Origin: Methylophaga thalassica | Lineage (GTDB): Bacteria; Pseudomonadota; Gammaproteobacteria; Nitrosococcales; Methylophagaceae | Direction: 5' to 3' | NCBI RefSeq assembly: GCF_030159795.1 | Contig: NZ_BSND01000004.1 | Location: 372,001-436,000, forward strand | DNA: 64,000 nucleotides | In this document: positions 39,885 through 48,965 of the stretch, piece by piece | Layout of the letters: every line of letters begins with the position of its first letter | Numbering within the stretch: the first letter of the stretch is position 1 | Position numbers and translations under genes: made by a program | The notes under the pieces: generated by a model | The model's input: only the letters and a program-made list of their open reading frames with translations | What the model was told of the DNA's origin: nothing | The model's database searches: none

Positions 39885-39980
39885 TGTGTGATTCAATATA
39901 TTTTTCATAGACTTATAGAATAAGGCTGAGTCCCTCTGTTATTGCACATACCATACTTTGACAACAAGTGACACTTTTTG

Positions 39981-41678
39981 TCACTTGTTTGCACAGCTTG
40001 CCAAGTATTGCTTCAAGCCACCATTCCATGGATAAATCATTAATGCATGTTCAGCAACAAAACAACTTTGCTCTTTATCCTTTATCGCTTCATAACCGTT
40101 AATGACATCTTCAAATAGTTTTAAGTCAGGATTCGTATCTAATTCATGTTGAAATTGTTCAAGTAGTTGCATGATTTTTTGTTTATCGCCATTTTCAATT
40201 GCATGGTAAAGCACGCTTCTGTTAGCCATCGCTCTGGCATCAGCCTGAAAATAAGGATTTATCAATGCCTGCTGAAGTGGCTTATCAGTTGAGCGACCAT
40301 AGACATAATCGGTGATATCTTTTTGAGCTATGGCTGTTTGTAGTATGAATAAGAATGAAACCAGACTAAATACTATTGTAATACCTCGAAGAGACAGTCT
40401 CGCCATCTGACTAAGCAGATTATTGTTATCAATAACGATATTTTTTAATGCCAGGTAAATAAGAAATAACCATACAAACCAGTGTAATGATGAAATATAA
40501 AATGGCAGCTCGACCATGTTGTGTAAAGAAATAGGTAACAACAATGAAAAGTAAGTAAGACTTATCATTCCATAGAAACGTACTATCAACCAAACTGTAG
40601 ATGTCAACGCTACCAAAATGCCTATAACTGCGAGCGCTCCTCCTTCCACAGCCCACATCAATAACTCATTATGAGGATGGCCCAGAGTGTATGGCATCGA
40701 TACATTCTGATAATCCTCATACCAACTGGGTGAGTGAGCTAACCATTCAGATTTGTAACTACCAATACCATGCCCAAAAATTGGCGATGATTGAATTGAA
40801 TCTAGTGCAGCGCCGTAGATAACGACTCTTGCTTCTGAGTTTTCTGCCTTGACTAAAGTATAGGCTTTATCTGCTGTTCTATTTAAACCTGCTTGTCCTG
40901 CCCACGAAGACACTAATAAAATCACTATCAACGTGCTTAACTTCGCTTTTTGCTTTGTTACAGATTTTAACAAACCAAGTAGCAGAAAAATAAGACCAAC
41001 TCCCAGTGACAACAACCCCGTTCTTGACCCTGATGTTACCAAGACATAACTACCTATTAGGATCGTGATATAAAGAAGCGACTGAAATGCTTTTTTAGTA
41101 TTAATTGAGGAAGTAAACAGCAGGTAAGTGGCAATTAATATTGATGTAGCGAGATAACTTGCCGTTACGTTCACTTGCTGAAAAATTGTGGTGGGTAAAA
41201 GATTTTTTGAGCTTAGTAAAAAGCCGCCAATATAATTCTGCCAGTGATGTATCTGGACAACGCCATAGATGGAAACGAGCAAGCCTGATAGCACAATAAA
41301 GAACAACACTCGCTCAACCGACAGGCTTTTATACTGAAATAATCCAAATAGAAAAATAACACCGGCAAGGATATATAAAATTCTGAATAACCATGTGACA
41401 GGTTCAACCACACCGGCAATGACAGCGGATAATAAAATGCCAGCTGGCAGCATCAATAGGTAAAGATAATTTTTGGGTAAGGTAATCGTGTCGCTACTAG
41501 CGATATGCCAGAGCATAAACCCAATGACTAGTGTTGCTGCAAACCAAACCGAAATATTAAAAGGTAAATCAAAACCCGTACCACCAATACTCGACGTAAT
41601 GTAAAACGGCGAAACAACAAAAAGTAAAAACAGCAAACATTCAAGAATTCTGCTGGGTGATAATCGTTGGTTTTGCAT
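39981..41678 (-). CDS. O-antigen ligase/PglL-family oligosaccharyltransferase
   Basis: Polytopic inner-membrane protein of 565 aa with about 11-12 hydrophobic helices and a large periplasmic loop. The Wzy_C signature is seen in the loop (GHGIGSYKSEW and LGHPHNELLMWAVEGG). Such proteins are either WaaL-type lipid A ligases or PglL/TfpO-type enzymes that glycosylate pilins. Being directly upstream of the pilin gene on the same strand favours a pilin O-glycosylation role; this is inference. A soluble C-terminal region (about 430-565) resembles helical repeats of PglL-type proteins. Confidence 0.84.
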   Translation of the reverse strand: MQNQRLSPSRILECLLFLLFVVSPFYITSSIGGTGFDLPFNISVWFAATLVIGFMLWHIASSDTITLPKNYLYLLMLPAGILLSAVIAGVVEPVTWLFRILYILAGVIFLFGLFQYKSLSVERVLFFIVLSGLLVSIYGVVQIHHWQNYIGGFLLSSKNLLPTTIFQQVNVTASYLATSILIATYLLFTSSINTKKAFQSLLYITILIGSYVLVTSGSRTGLLSLGVGLIFLLLGLLKSVTKQKAKLSTLIVILLVSSWAGQAGLNRTADKAYTLVKAENSEARVVIYGAALDSIQSSPIFGHGIGSYKSEWLAHSPSWYEDYQNVSMPYTLGHPHNELLMWAVEGGALAVIGILVALTSTVWLIVRFYGMISLTYFSLLLPISLHNMVELPFYISSLHWFVWLFLIYLALKNIVIDNNNLLSQMARLSLRGITIVFSLVSFLFILQTAIAQKDITDYVYGRSTDKPLQQALINPYFQADARAMANRSVLYHAIENGDKQKIMQLLEQFQHELDTNPDLKLFEDVINGYEAIKDKEQSCFVAEHALMIYPWNGGLKQYLASCANK

Positions 41679-41712
41679 TAAGCAATATCCTTTTGGCTTT
41701 TTGAATTTGCTA

Positions 41713-43305
41713 TCACATCGGCTTCAAATCAAACGCAATACAAATACGTTCTTCATCTGAACTGAATGGGATGGTGCGATGGAAACAGGATGAGGGAAAC
41801 ATCACCAAATCACCGACTTCCGGGGCAATGGTTTTGGTGGGGAAGTTGTCGTGTTTTTTAGGGTAGTCGTCGCCATGCGTGCTTAGCTCAATGCTACCTT
41901 CATGTTCGTGCTGTTTGTTTTTTGGTAACGACAAATACAGCGATCCACTGACCCAACCTTCTTCATGAATATGAGAGGTCAGATGACCACCACTTTTCAT
42001 TTTTACATACCAGGAACTGGCGAACTCGGTGGTTTTCGGGAAAGCTTTAACGAACTGACAGTTTTCTCCGGCAAAGGTCTGACGATATCGTTCTACTGCT
42101 TGAGCAACATATTCAGCCAGTTGTCTAAATGATGCTTCGGGACGTTTAAATAAATTACCGGAAGATTGCACGCCGTTGAAGAGTCGTCCCTGAGACTTTT
42201 CATCGACATCGCAGGTATGAATATCTTGTAAAAGCTGGTTTAAAAACTCGCTACTGTTTTTAAGCTCGGGGATTTCGGTATGAAACACAAAATCCAGTGG
42301 ATTTTTACAGAAATTGTAGTCATTCTCGGTGCCAAAGTTTTCAGCATAATGCCCGGCTAATGTGGCTAAAAATGGCGAGTTATCTTTACTTCGCTTTAAT
42401 GCATCAAGGCCGTTTTTAAACTTATCAAACTGCCCTGTTTTATAGAGACAATATAAGGAGCGCTCCTGCCAGTCAGCATATTGTGAACGCTGAAAATGCT
42501 CCAAGGCACCCTGCAAATCCCCACTATCATAAAGATAAACCGCCAGACTGTAGTTAGCCATCGGTAGATCAGGATTGAGCTCTAAGGCCCGTTTGTAGGC
42601 GGCAACCGATTCGTCATATCGGCCTTGATCACGCAAGACTTCCCCGACACTGCGATGCACATCGGCATAATCGGGATTAAGTTCTAATGCCTTGTTGTAT
42701 GCAGCGATGGCCTCACCTAATTTACCTTGATTTTTGTAGGCTGTGCCGAGGTTGAAATAAATCTGTGCATCATTATGAATCTGTAAGGCTTGGTTGTATG
42801 TATTGATGGCTTCAATCAGCATGCCCTGCTCTTGCAACACAACGCCCAGATTCACCATGGCTTCATAAAAGCCCGGTTCAAGCTCAATGGCTTTTTGATA
42901 ATTTTGGCTTGCCTGCGGATATTGTTTTAAGGCTTGATGAGCGATGCCCATATTATAATAAGCATCGACGAGATTCGGTTTAAGACTGACGGCTTTTTTA
43001 TAACTCTGGATAGCTTCTTCATGACGATTCATATTGGTGAGAAGCGCCGCTAGATTAAAATGCATTTCGGCGATACTGGGATCAATTTTTATCGCCTTAC
43101 GGAAAGCCTCAACCGCTTCTTTTGTTTTATTTTGTCCCGCTAAGGCATTGCCATAGAGGTTGTATAAAACAAACGCATTAGGAAACTGTTTAAGCAGTTT
43201 TTTCGACATGGCTTCCGCCATCGCTAACTGACCTGAATTTAACGCATTGATGATGGGTTGAATTTCTGCTTGAGATAGTGGTCTTAGGGGCGCGTTCTTT
43301 TTCAT
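41713..43305 (-). CDS. TPR protein with C-terminal 2OG-Fe(II) oxygenase-like domain
   Basis: The first ~310 residues of this 530-aa protein are about eight tandem TPRs (repeats of the form YNLGTAYKNQGKLGEAIAAYNKALELNPDYA). The last ~200 residues match a putative 2OG-Fe(II) oxygenase family (2OG-FeII_Oxy_5 type): candidate metal ligands are in TSHIHEEGWVSG and the late FHRTIPF, with Arg in EERICIAFD for 2-oxoglutarate. No signal peptide. It is encoded just upstream of the ligase and pilin genes. The substrate could be a protein or glycan; unknown. Confidence 0.83.
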   Translation of the reverse strand: MKKNAPLRPLSQAEIQPIINALNSGQLAMAEAMSKKLLKQFPNAFVLYNLYGNALAGQNKTKEAVEAFRKAIKIDPSIAEMHFNLAALLTNMNRHEEAIQSYKKAVSLKPNLVDAYYNMGIAHQALKQYPQASQNYQKAIELEPGFYEAMVNLGVVLQEQGMLIEAINTYNQALQIHNDAQIYFNLGTAYKNQGKLGEAIAAYNKALELNPDYADVHRSVGEVLRDQGRYDESVAAYKRALELNPDLPMANYSLAVYLYDSGDLQGALEHFQRSQYADWQERSLYCLYKTGQFDKFKNGLDALKRSKDNSPFLATLAGHYAENFGTENDYNFCKNPLDFVFHTEIPELKNSSEFLNQLLQDIHTCDVDEKSQGRLFNGVQSSGNLFKRPEASFRQLAEYVAQAVERYRQTFAGENCQFVKAFPKTTEFASSWYVKMKSGGHLTSHIHEEGWVSGSLYLSLPKNKQHEHEGSIELSTHGDDYPKKHDNFPTKTIAPEVGDLVMFPSSCFHRTIPFSSDEERICIAFDLKPM

Positions 43306-43450
43306 ATTGAGCTCAGCGTCTTGAATTCAGAGATTATCGATATCATTTAAAATAGCCGAATGTAGCCCAGGGAATATTTTCCCGCAACCGTTGGCAAATC
43401 GTAAAATCTCACATTAATCAACTTACATATTTTAAGGTTATAAAAATCAG

Positions 43451-44464
43451 ATGGATACAGTAACACAAGCATTACTCGGCGGTGCCGTAGGTTATATGGT
43501 TGCTGGTAAAAAATCCCCACGAAAAGCGGTGTTATGGGGAGCAGCAATTGCCGTGTTACCCGATTTAGATATCTTCATTCCCCATGAGACTGATCTGGCT
43601 TCAATGACATTGCACCGAAGTTGGAGTCATTCCTGGTTTGTCCAGACGGCTGTCGCCCCGCTACTCGCTATAATCTTGCATCGTTTTGATAGAACCTTTA
43701 GTTTTTTCAATTGGTTTTTGCTGACTTGGTTGGCTCTAATTACCCATTCAGGGCTTGATGCGCTCACCGTCTATGGCACACAATTATTCTGGCCGTTAAT
43801 GCCGAGTCCGGTTTCTGGTGGCAGTGTGTTCATTATTGATCCGACCTACTCCATCCCGCTTTTAATTGGTTTTTTAGCGGTATTAATCGCACCAGATAAA
43901 ATCATCAGTACGAAACTCATGCGTTATACCTTTGCTTTTAGCTGTGTGTATCTAACGTGGGGACTGCTTTCTCAACAGTGGGTTGAACATCAAGCTGAGA
44001 GCACTTTTGCTGAGCAAGGTATTGAGATCGATCATATGCAAGTCTCTGCAACCGCTTTTAATACGCTTTTGTGGCGAGTGATTGCCGTCAATGATGAACA
44101 CTACTTTGAGGGCTTTCATTCTGTATTCGAGGGTCGTCAGCCCATCATTTTCAAAGCATATGATCGTGGTGCTGAGCTCATTGATAAAGTAGAACATTAC
44201 CCGGCTTATAAACGCATAAACTGGTTCACCAACGGCTTATTCAAACTCGAACTGCAAGGTGATCATATCGTGGCTTCAGATTTACGCATGGGGATGGAGC
44301 CGAGTTATTTTTTCCGCTTTAACATCGCAGAAAAAGGTCAGCAGCAATACATACCCAGCATTCCGAACCGATTCGCAACCAGCAATCACCGTAAGGAAGG
44401 TGTTCACTGGGTATGGCAACGGATATGGAATCCAGCTGTCGAATTTAACCCTCAGCTAAATTAG
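43451..44464 (+). CDS. YdjM-type metal-dependent hydrolase, membrane protein
   Basis: A 337-aa protein of the DUF457/YdjM family. The opening MDTVTQALLGGAVGYMVAG...LWGAAIAVLPDLDIFI and HRSWSHSWF are the conserved His/Asp motifs of this group. About four to five membrane helices lie in the first 190 residues, followed by a soluble domain to the C-terminus. The hydrolase label comes from family similarity; no activity is known to me for this subgroup. It is transcribed divergently from the TPR-oxygenase gene. Confidence 0.82.
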   Translation: MDTVTQALLGGAVGYMVAGKKSPRKAVLWGAAIAVLPDLDIFIPHETDLASMTLHRSWSHSWFVQTAVAPLLAIILHRFDRTFSFFNWFLLTWLALITHSGLDALTVYGTQLFWPLMPSPVSGGSVFIIDPTYSIPLLIGFLAVLIAPDKIISTKLMRYTFAFSCVYLTWGLLSQQWVEHQAESTFAEQGIEIDHMQVSATAFNTLLWRVIAVNDEHYFEGFHSVFEGRQPIIFKAYDRGAELIDKVEHYPAYKRINWFTNGLFKLELQGDHIVASDLRMGMEPSYFFRFNIAEKGQQQYIPSIPNRFATSNHRKEGVHWVWQRIWNPAVEFNPQLN

Positions 44465-44533
44465 TGTTTTTGTGTTGATTAACAACACGTTTAACAGGTT
44501 TTTTGTTTCGCCTAACTTTGGTGTAATGGTGTC

Positions 44534-46150
44534 ATGACACAGACAAATGAAAGCAATACCACAAATAGCCTGCTTGACTGGCAGTTTGATAATCAATTTA
44601 TTCAGCGTTTACCTGCTGATCCAGAAACAGGTAATTTCCGCAGACAAGTGCTTGGCGCTTGTTTTTCCTATGTCACACCAAGAAAAGCAACATCACCGAC
44701 GTTGATGGCCTACTCAGCAGAAATGGCCGAAGAACTTGGACTCAGTGATGAGGATTGTAACAGCGACTTATTCAAGCAGGTTTTTGTCGGCAACCAACAA
44801 CTTGAAGGCATGCAACCCCATGCCCAATGTTATGGCGGTCACCAGTTTGGTAATTGGGCTGGTCAGCTAGGCGACGGTCGTGCTATCAATTTGGGTGAAG
44901 TTATTGGTGAGTCAGGCCAGCGCTGGAGCTTGCAACTTAAAGGTTCAGGAGAAACGCCCTACTCACGTACAGCTGATGGTCTGGCCGTGTTGCGTTCATC
45001 CGTACGTGAGTTTTTATGTAGTGAAGCCATGTACCATCTTGGCGTGCCAACCACCCGAGCATTGAGCCTTATCACCACAGGTGACGATGTGATTCGGGAT
45101 ATGTTTTATGATGGCCGGCCACAGAGCGAACCTGGTGCAGTAGTCTGCCGAGTTGCACCCTCCTTTCTGCGTCTGGGCAGTTATGAAATATTTAGTGCCC
45201 GTGGCGACAGCGAAACCTTAAAAACCTTGGTCGATTACACCATTGATACGTTTTATCCTCACTTAGGTACGCCAAGTAAACAGAGTTACTTAGACTGGTT
45301 CCGAGAAATCTGTGAACGCACAGCCGATATGGTGGTTGACTGGATGCGAGTGGGTTTTGTGCATGGTGTGTTTAATACAGATAACACATCCGTGCTCGGC
45401 CTGACTATCGATTACGGCCCTTATGGCTGGATTGATGACTACGATCCCAACTGGACGCCCAACACCACTGATGCAACCGGTAAGCGTTATCGTTTTGGTG
45501 CACAACCACAAATTGCCCAATGGAATTTATTGCAAATGGCTAACGCCATCTATCCACTGATTGATGATGCTGAAGCGTTGAGAGATATTCTGAATGACTA
45601 TGTCACTGTCTATACAGATAAATGGCAACAGATGCGTGCAGATAAATTGGGACTATCTGAATTTAAGCCTGCAGATGAAGAGCTACATCAGGATCTAAAT
45701 CGCGTTATGCAACTCACCGAAACTGATATGACCTTGTTCTATCGGCACCTCGCTAATGTAAAAGTCACTGATAAAAAGAAAACCAATGATGAGCTTCTCT
45801 CACCCTTAATGGTGGCTTTTTATTCACCTGATGCACTCAGTCAGGCAGATAAAAATGATATAGCCAACTGGGTCAGAGATTATCTCAACCGTGTTGAGGA
45901 AGAAGGCATCAGTGACGAAAAACGTAAAACAAAGATGAACACTGTTAACCCCAAATATGTTCTGCGTAACTATTTGTCGCAACTTGCCATCGATAAAGCG
46001 GAACAAGGCGACCCAAGCCTAATCAATGAACTGTTGGAGGTGATGCGTCACCCCTATGATGAACAACCACAATATGAAAGCTATGCAGCAAAACGTCCTG
46101 ACTGGGCCAGGAACAAACCCGGCTGCTCAATGCTCTCATGTAGTTCATAG
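44534..46150 (+). CDS. selO: SelO (YdiU) protein AMPylase
   Basis: Pseudokinase-fold enzyme that transfers AMP to protein hydroxyls, linked to redox stress in known members. Family motifs are GGHQFGNWAGQLGDGRAINLGE, LQLKGSGETPYSRTADG, REFLCSEAM and HGVFNTDNTSVLGLTIDYGP with the metal-binding Asn/Asp. The 538 aa are complete and end in CSMLSCSS; the penultimate Cys-Ser-Ser corresponds to the redox-active end of this family, where eukaryotes use selenocysteine. The gene stands alone with 69 bases upstream. Confidence 0.95.
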   Translation: MTQTNESNTTNSLLDWQFDNQFIQRLPADPETGNFRRQVLGACFSYVTPRKATSPTLMAYSAEMAEELGLSDEDCNSDLFKQVFVGNQQLEGMQPHAQCYGGHQFGNWAGQLGDGRAINLGEVIGESGQRWSLQLKGSGETPYSRTADGLAVLRSSVREFLCSEAMYHLGVPTTRALSLITTGDDVIRDMFYDGRPQSEPGAVVCRVAPSFLRLGSYEIFSARGDSETLKTLVDYTIDTFYPHLGTPSKQSYLDWFREICERTADMVVDWMRVGFVHGVFNTDNTSVLGLTIDYGPYGWIDDYDPNWTPNTTDATGKRYRFGAQPQIAQWNLLQMANAIYPLIDDAEALRDILNDYVTVYTDKWQQMRADKLGLSEFKPADEELHQDLNRVMQLTETDMTLFYRHLANVKVTDKKKTNDELLSPLMVAFYSPDALSQADKNDIANWVRDYLNRVEEEGISDEKRKTKMNTVNPKYVLRNYLSQLAIDKAEQGDPSLINELLEVMRHPYDEQPQYESYAAKRPDWARNKPGCSMLSCSS

Positions 46151-46169
46151 TCTGTAATTTATTAAGGAA

Positions 46170-47291
46170 ATGACAGTGAACCTGGCCAAGATGCTCTCCG
46201 CTTTCGCTTTTCTCATTAGCAGCTCATTTGTTGCTGCCGATATCAGTCGGGATAAAGATCTTAATATTGAAAAAATACTGTCTGATATTCCTGTCGCATG
46301 GGGCATGGATTATCTGAATGATAATGTTTTGCTGATCAGCCAGCGCGATGGACACTTGTATCAATTTCATCAGGATACAAAACGATTACATGAAATTACC
46401 GGCTTACCCGTCGATATTCTGGTGCAGGGCCAAGGCGGTTTATTTGATGTCAAACGCTCACCAGACTATGAAAAAACAGGCTGGATTTATCTAAGTTACG
46501 CCAAAGATGTGGATGACGAAGGTGCCACCACTCTGGCTAGAGCGAAAATTGAGAACAATATTCTCACCCATTGGCAGGAATTACTGGTGACACAATCACG
46601 TACCGGTAACGATGTGCATTACGGTGGACGCATTACGTTTGATGGCAAGGGTCATATTTTCCTGTCAGTCGGTGAACGTGGTGAGCGTCCTAATGCGCAG
46701 AACTTAATGACTCACGCCGGTACGATTCTACGCCTCAATATGGATGGGACGGCACCAGCGGATAACCCCTTTGTTGGCAAAAATGAAGCCCTGCCGGAAA
46801 TCTGGAGTTATGGCCACCGAAATCCTCAGGGTCTGTTTTATAACCAGCAAAGCCAGCAGTTATGGGAAATTGAACATGGCCCCCGTGGTGGCGATGAAAT
46901 CAATTTAATTGAAGCCGGCAAAAATTATGGCTGGCCTGAAATTTCTTATGGAAAAGAATACTGGGCACCGCTTTCTGTGGGACATGGTACTCACGAGGAA
47001 GGAATGGAACAGCCTATTAAAACCTATATCCCCTCCATCGCACCCAGCAGTCTTATCCAATATCAGGGCACCTTATTTCCACAATGGCATGGAATACTCA
47101 TTATCGGCGCACTCAGCTTACAACACCTGAATATTGTCACGCTGAATGATAAAAACGAAGCAGTTGACGAGCAGCGTTTATTGAACACGTTATCCCGCAG
47201 AATACGAAATGTCATTGAAACGCCCGATGGAGCATTGCTGATCAGTACTGACTCTGGTGATATCTATCGGATTTCCCCAAAAACAGAATAA
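46170..47291 (+). CDS. PQQ-dependent aldose sugar dehydrogenase-like protein
   Basis: Secreted six-bladed beta-propeller of the soluble glucose dehydrogenase/YliI family, 373 aa. A signal peptide covers about residues 1-23. Conserved sites are GQGGLFDVKRSPDY, HYGGRI (catalytic-type His), GHRNPQGL and EHGPRGGDEIN with the calcium/PQQ-binding residues. It would oxidise sugars or other alcohols in the periplasm if PQQ is bound. The ribosome-binding site AAGGA is very close to the ATG at 46170, so a GTG at 46176 is a real alternative. Confidence 0.88.
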   Translation: MTVNLAKMLSAFAFLISSSFVAADISRDKDLNIEKILSDIPVAWGMDYLNDNVLLISQRDGHLYQFHQDTKRLHEITGLPVDILVQGQGGLFDVKRSPDYEKTGWIYLSYAKDVDDEGATTLARAKIENNILTHWQELLVTQSRTGNDVHYGGRITFDGKGHIFLSVGERGERPNAQNLMTHAGTILRLNMDGTAPADNPFVGKNEALPEIWSYGHRNPQGLFYNQQSQQLWEIEHGPRGGDEINLIEAGKNYGWPEISYGKEYWAPLSVGHGTHEEGMEQPIKTYIPSIAPSSLIQYQGTLFPQWHGILIIGALSLQHLNIVTLNDKNEAVDEQRLLNTLSRRIRNVIETPDGALLISTDSGDIYRISPKTE

Positions 47292-47322
47292 ATATAATAA
47301 CGACGACTTAAGACCTCATAGT

Positions 47323-47351
47323 TTGACAGTCAGCACGCCTTAATAAATAAT
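47323..47351 (+). promoter_or_regulatory. sigma-70 promoter of the fecI-like operon
   Basis: TTGACA at 47323-47328, a 17-base spacer, and AATAAT at 47346-47351. The -35 box is perfect and the -10 box has one mismatch. A Fur box touches its downstream edge. Confidence 0.7.
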
Positions 47352-47365
47352 GATAATAATTCACA
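47351..47365 (+). promoter_or_regulatory. Fur box upstream of the fecI-like gene
   Basis: TGATAAT-A-ATTCACA matches the 7-1-7 Fur consensus TGATAATnATTATCA at 12 of 14 positions. It begins at the last base of the -10 box and lies 18 bases before the start codon, a classical place for repression by Fe-Fur. Confidence 0.72.
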
Positions 47366-47383
47366 TTAACATTAAGGCCAGTC

Positions 47384-47902
47384 TTGAACAATCTTACCTA
47401 CCAACAGGATAAAGAAGTCACTGCTCTCTATATTGAGCATAAGAGCTGGCTACACCGTTGGCTACGTAACAAGCTTCAATGTGATGAGTTAGCACGTGAT
47501 CTGGTGCAATCGACGTTTGTCAGATTATTGCTTAAACCTGAAACGATTAACGAACTTAAACAGCCACGCGCCTATCTGACCACCATCGCACACGGCCTGG
47601 TTAATGATCACTGGCGCCGCCAGCATGTTGTGCAAGCCTATCTCGAGGCACTGGCTTTATATCCTGAAGAACTTTGCCCATCTGAAGAACACCGTGCTAT
47701 TGCTTTAGACACATTGATGGAGTTAGTCAGCTTATTAGCAAATATGAAAAAGCCTGTTCGTGATGCCTTTATTTTATCTCAGATAGAAGGCCTCACCTAT
47801 CGGCAAATCAGTCACAAGCTGGCTGTTTCTGAACGCACAATCAAAACGTATATGGCTGATGCCATGATGCAATGCTTACGTGTTAAAAACGCCTATTCAT
47901 AA
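47384..47902 (+). CDS. FecI-like ECF sigma factor
   Basis: ECF sigma factor of 172 aa that would direct transcription of the adjacent TonB receptor when FecR signals that ligand is bound outside. Sigma region 2 covers about residues 10-80 (HKSWLHRWLRNKLQ...ARDLVQSTFVRLL), and region 4 about 110-165 (IEGLTYRQISHKLAVSERTIKTYM). It starts with TTG, supported by AAGG seven bases upstream and by family alignment; there is no other early start. It is controlled by a Fur box. Confidence 0.93.
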   Translation: MNNLTYQQDKEVTALYIEHKSWLHRWLRNKLQCDELARDLVQSTFVRLLLKPETINELKQPRAYLTTIAHGLVNDHWRRQHVVQAYLEALALYPEELCPSEEHRAIALDTLMELVSLLANMKKPVRDAFILSQIEGLTYRQISHKLAVSERTIKTYMADAMMQCLRVKNAYS

Positions 47903-47904
47903 AT

Positions 47905-48888
47905 ATGCATCCCAAACATCAGGCCGTTATTGAAGATCAGGTATTACAGGAAGCCTCAATCTGGTTCGCCATATTACAAAGCGACAATGTCAGCAGAGAA
48001 GATCAACAAAAATGGCGGGAATGGCTATCGCAACACCCCGCTAATCAACTGGCCTGGGAACAAATAGAAGGTATTCAGGCAGAATTTAATCAAGCGGCAA
48101 ACTCATCTGCATCCCAATACGTTATTAAACATACACCCTCGCGGTTTTTTGCCTCTAAAACGACCTCTCTTTTCAGTGCTGTCCTGATCATCATCGTTTC
48201 ACTGTTAACTTTCTCTTTTTTCACTCCTTTTTATTCAGAAATGGATAAAAGGCATTTCCAGACAGCCGTGGGAGAAACACGTCTGATTCGCTTAGCTGAT
48301 GGCACTCAGCTCTGGCTTAATACCAATAGCAGTATCGATACTCAATTCACTGCTGATTTACGTCAAATCATCTTAAATAAAGGTGAAATATTCATTAGCA
48401 GTGGTAAAGATAAGGAATATCATCATCGTCCATTGGTAGTAGACACAAAAGATGGCCGGCTCACCGCACTGGGCACGCGTTTCAATGTTCGTTATGAAAA
48501 TAACAAAACCTCGCTGAGCGTCTTCGAAGGTGCTGTAAAAACAGCGCCGAGCCAACAGCCAACTGCGATCATCACCCACGCTGGTGAACAAACCATTTTT
48601 AATCAACAAAAGATACTGACAAACTCATTGCCTGTAGATCCGGTCAATGAAGCCTGGACCAACGGCATATTGCTCGCCAACGATATGCCCCTGTGTGACT
48701 TTATTACTGAGCTCAATCGTTACCAGGAATCGATGATTATCTGTCCAAACGAACTCAATACCCTGCGCCTGATGGGCAGCTACCCACTCAATAATATTCC
48801 CAGAGTGTTAACGGCCGTTGAGCACTCATTGCCTGTACATATCTGGCAAGTAAACAAGAAAATATGGCGTATCGATAAAACCCGTTAA
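47905..48888 (+). CDS. FecR-like anti-sigma/signal transducer
   Basis: Inner-membrane protein of 327 aa. The cytoplasmic N-terminal domain has the FecR signature (EASIWFAILQS...WREWLSQHPANQLAWEQIE), followed by a helix at about residues 86-107 and a periplasmic FecR domain (ETRLIRLADGTQLWLNTNSSI, LGTRFNVRYE). It senses the STN domain of the receptor and controls the sigma factor. It starts two bases after the fecI-like stop. Confidence 0.93.
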   Translation: MHPKHQAVIEDQVLQEASIWFAILQSDNVSREDQQKWREWLSQHPANQLAWEQIEGIQAEFNQAANSSASQYVIKHTPSRFFASKTTSLFSAVLIIIVSLLTFSFFTPFYSEMDKRHFQTAVGETRLIRLADGTQLWLNTNSSIDTQFTADLRQIILNKGEIFISSGKDKEYHHRPLVVDTKDGRLTALGTRFNVRYENNKTSLSVFEGAVKTAPSQQPTAIITHAGEQTIFNQQKILTNSLPVDPVNEAWTNGILLANDMPLCDFITELNRYQESMIICPNELNTLRLMGSYPLNNIPRVLTAVEHSLPVHIWQVNKKIWRIDKTR

Positions 48889-48965
48889 TTTTTTATGATT
48901 TGCTTCCCTTTTTCCGCTGCTGTCCGGCATAGCTATCAAAGACACTAAAGTAGATGAGGAAAAAG

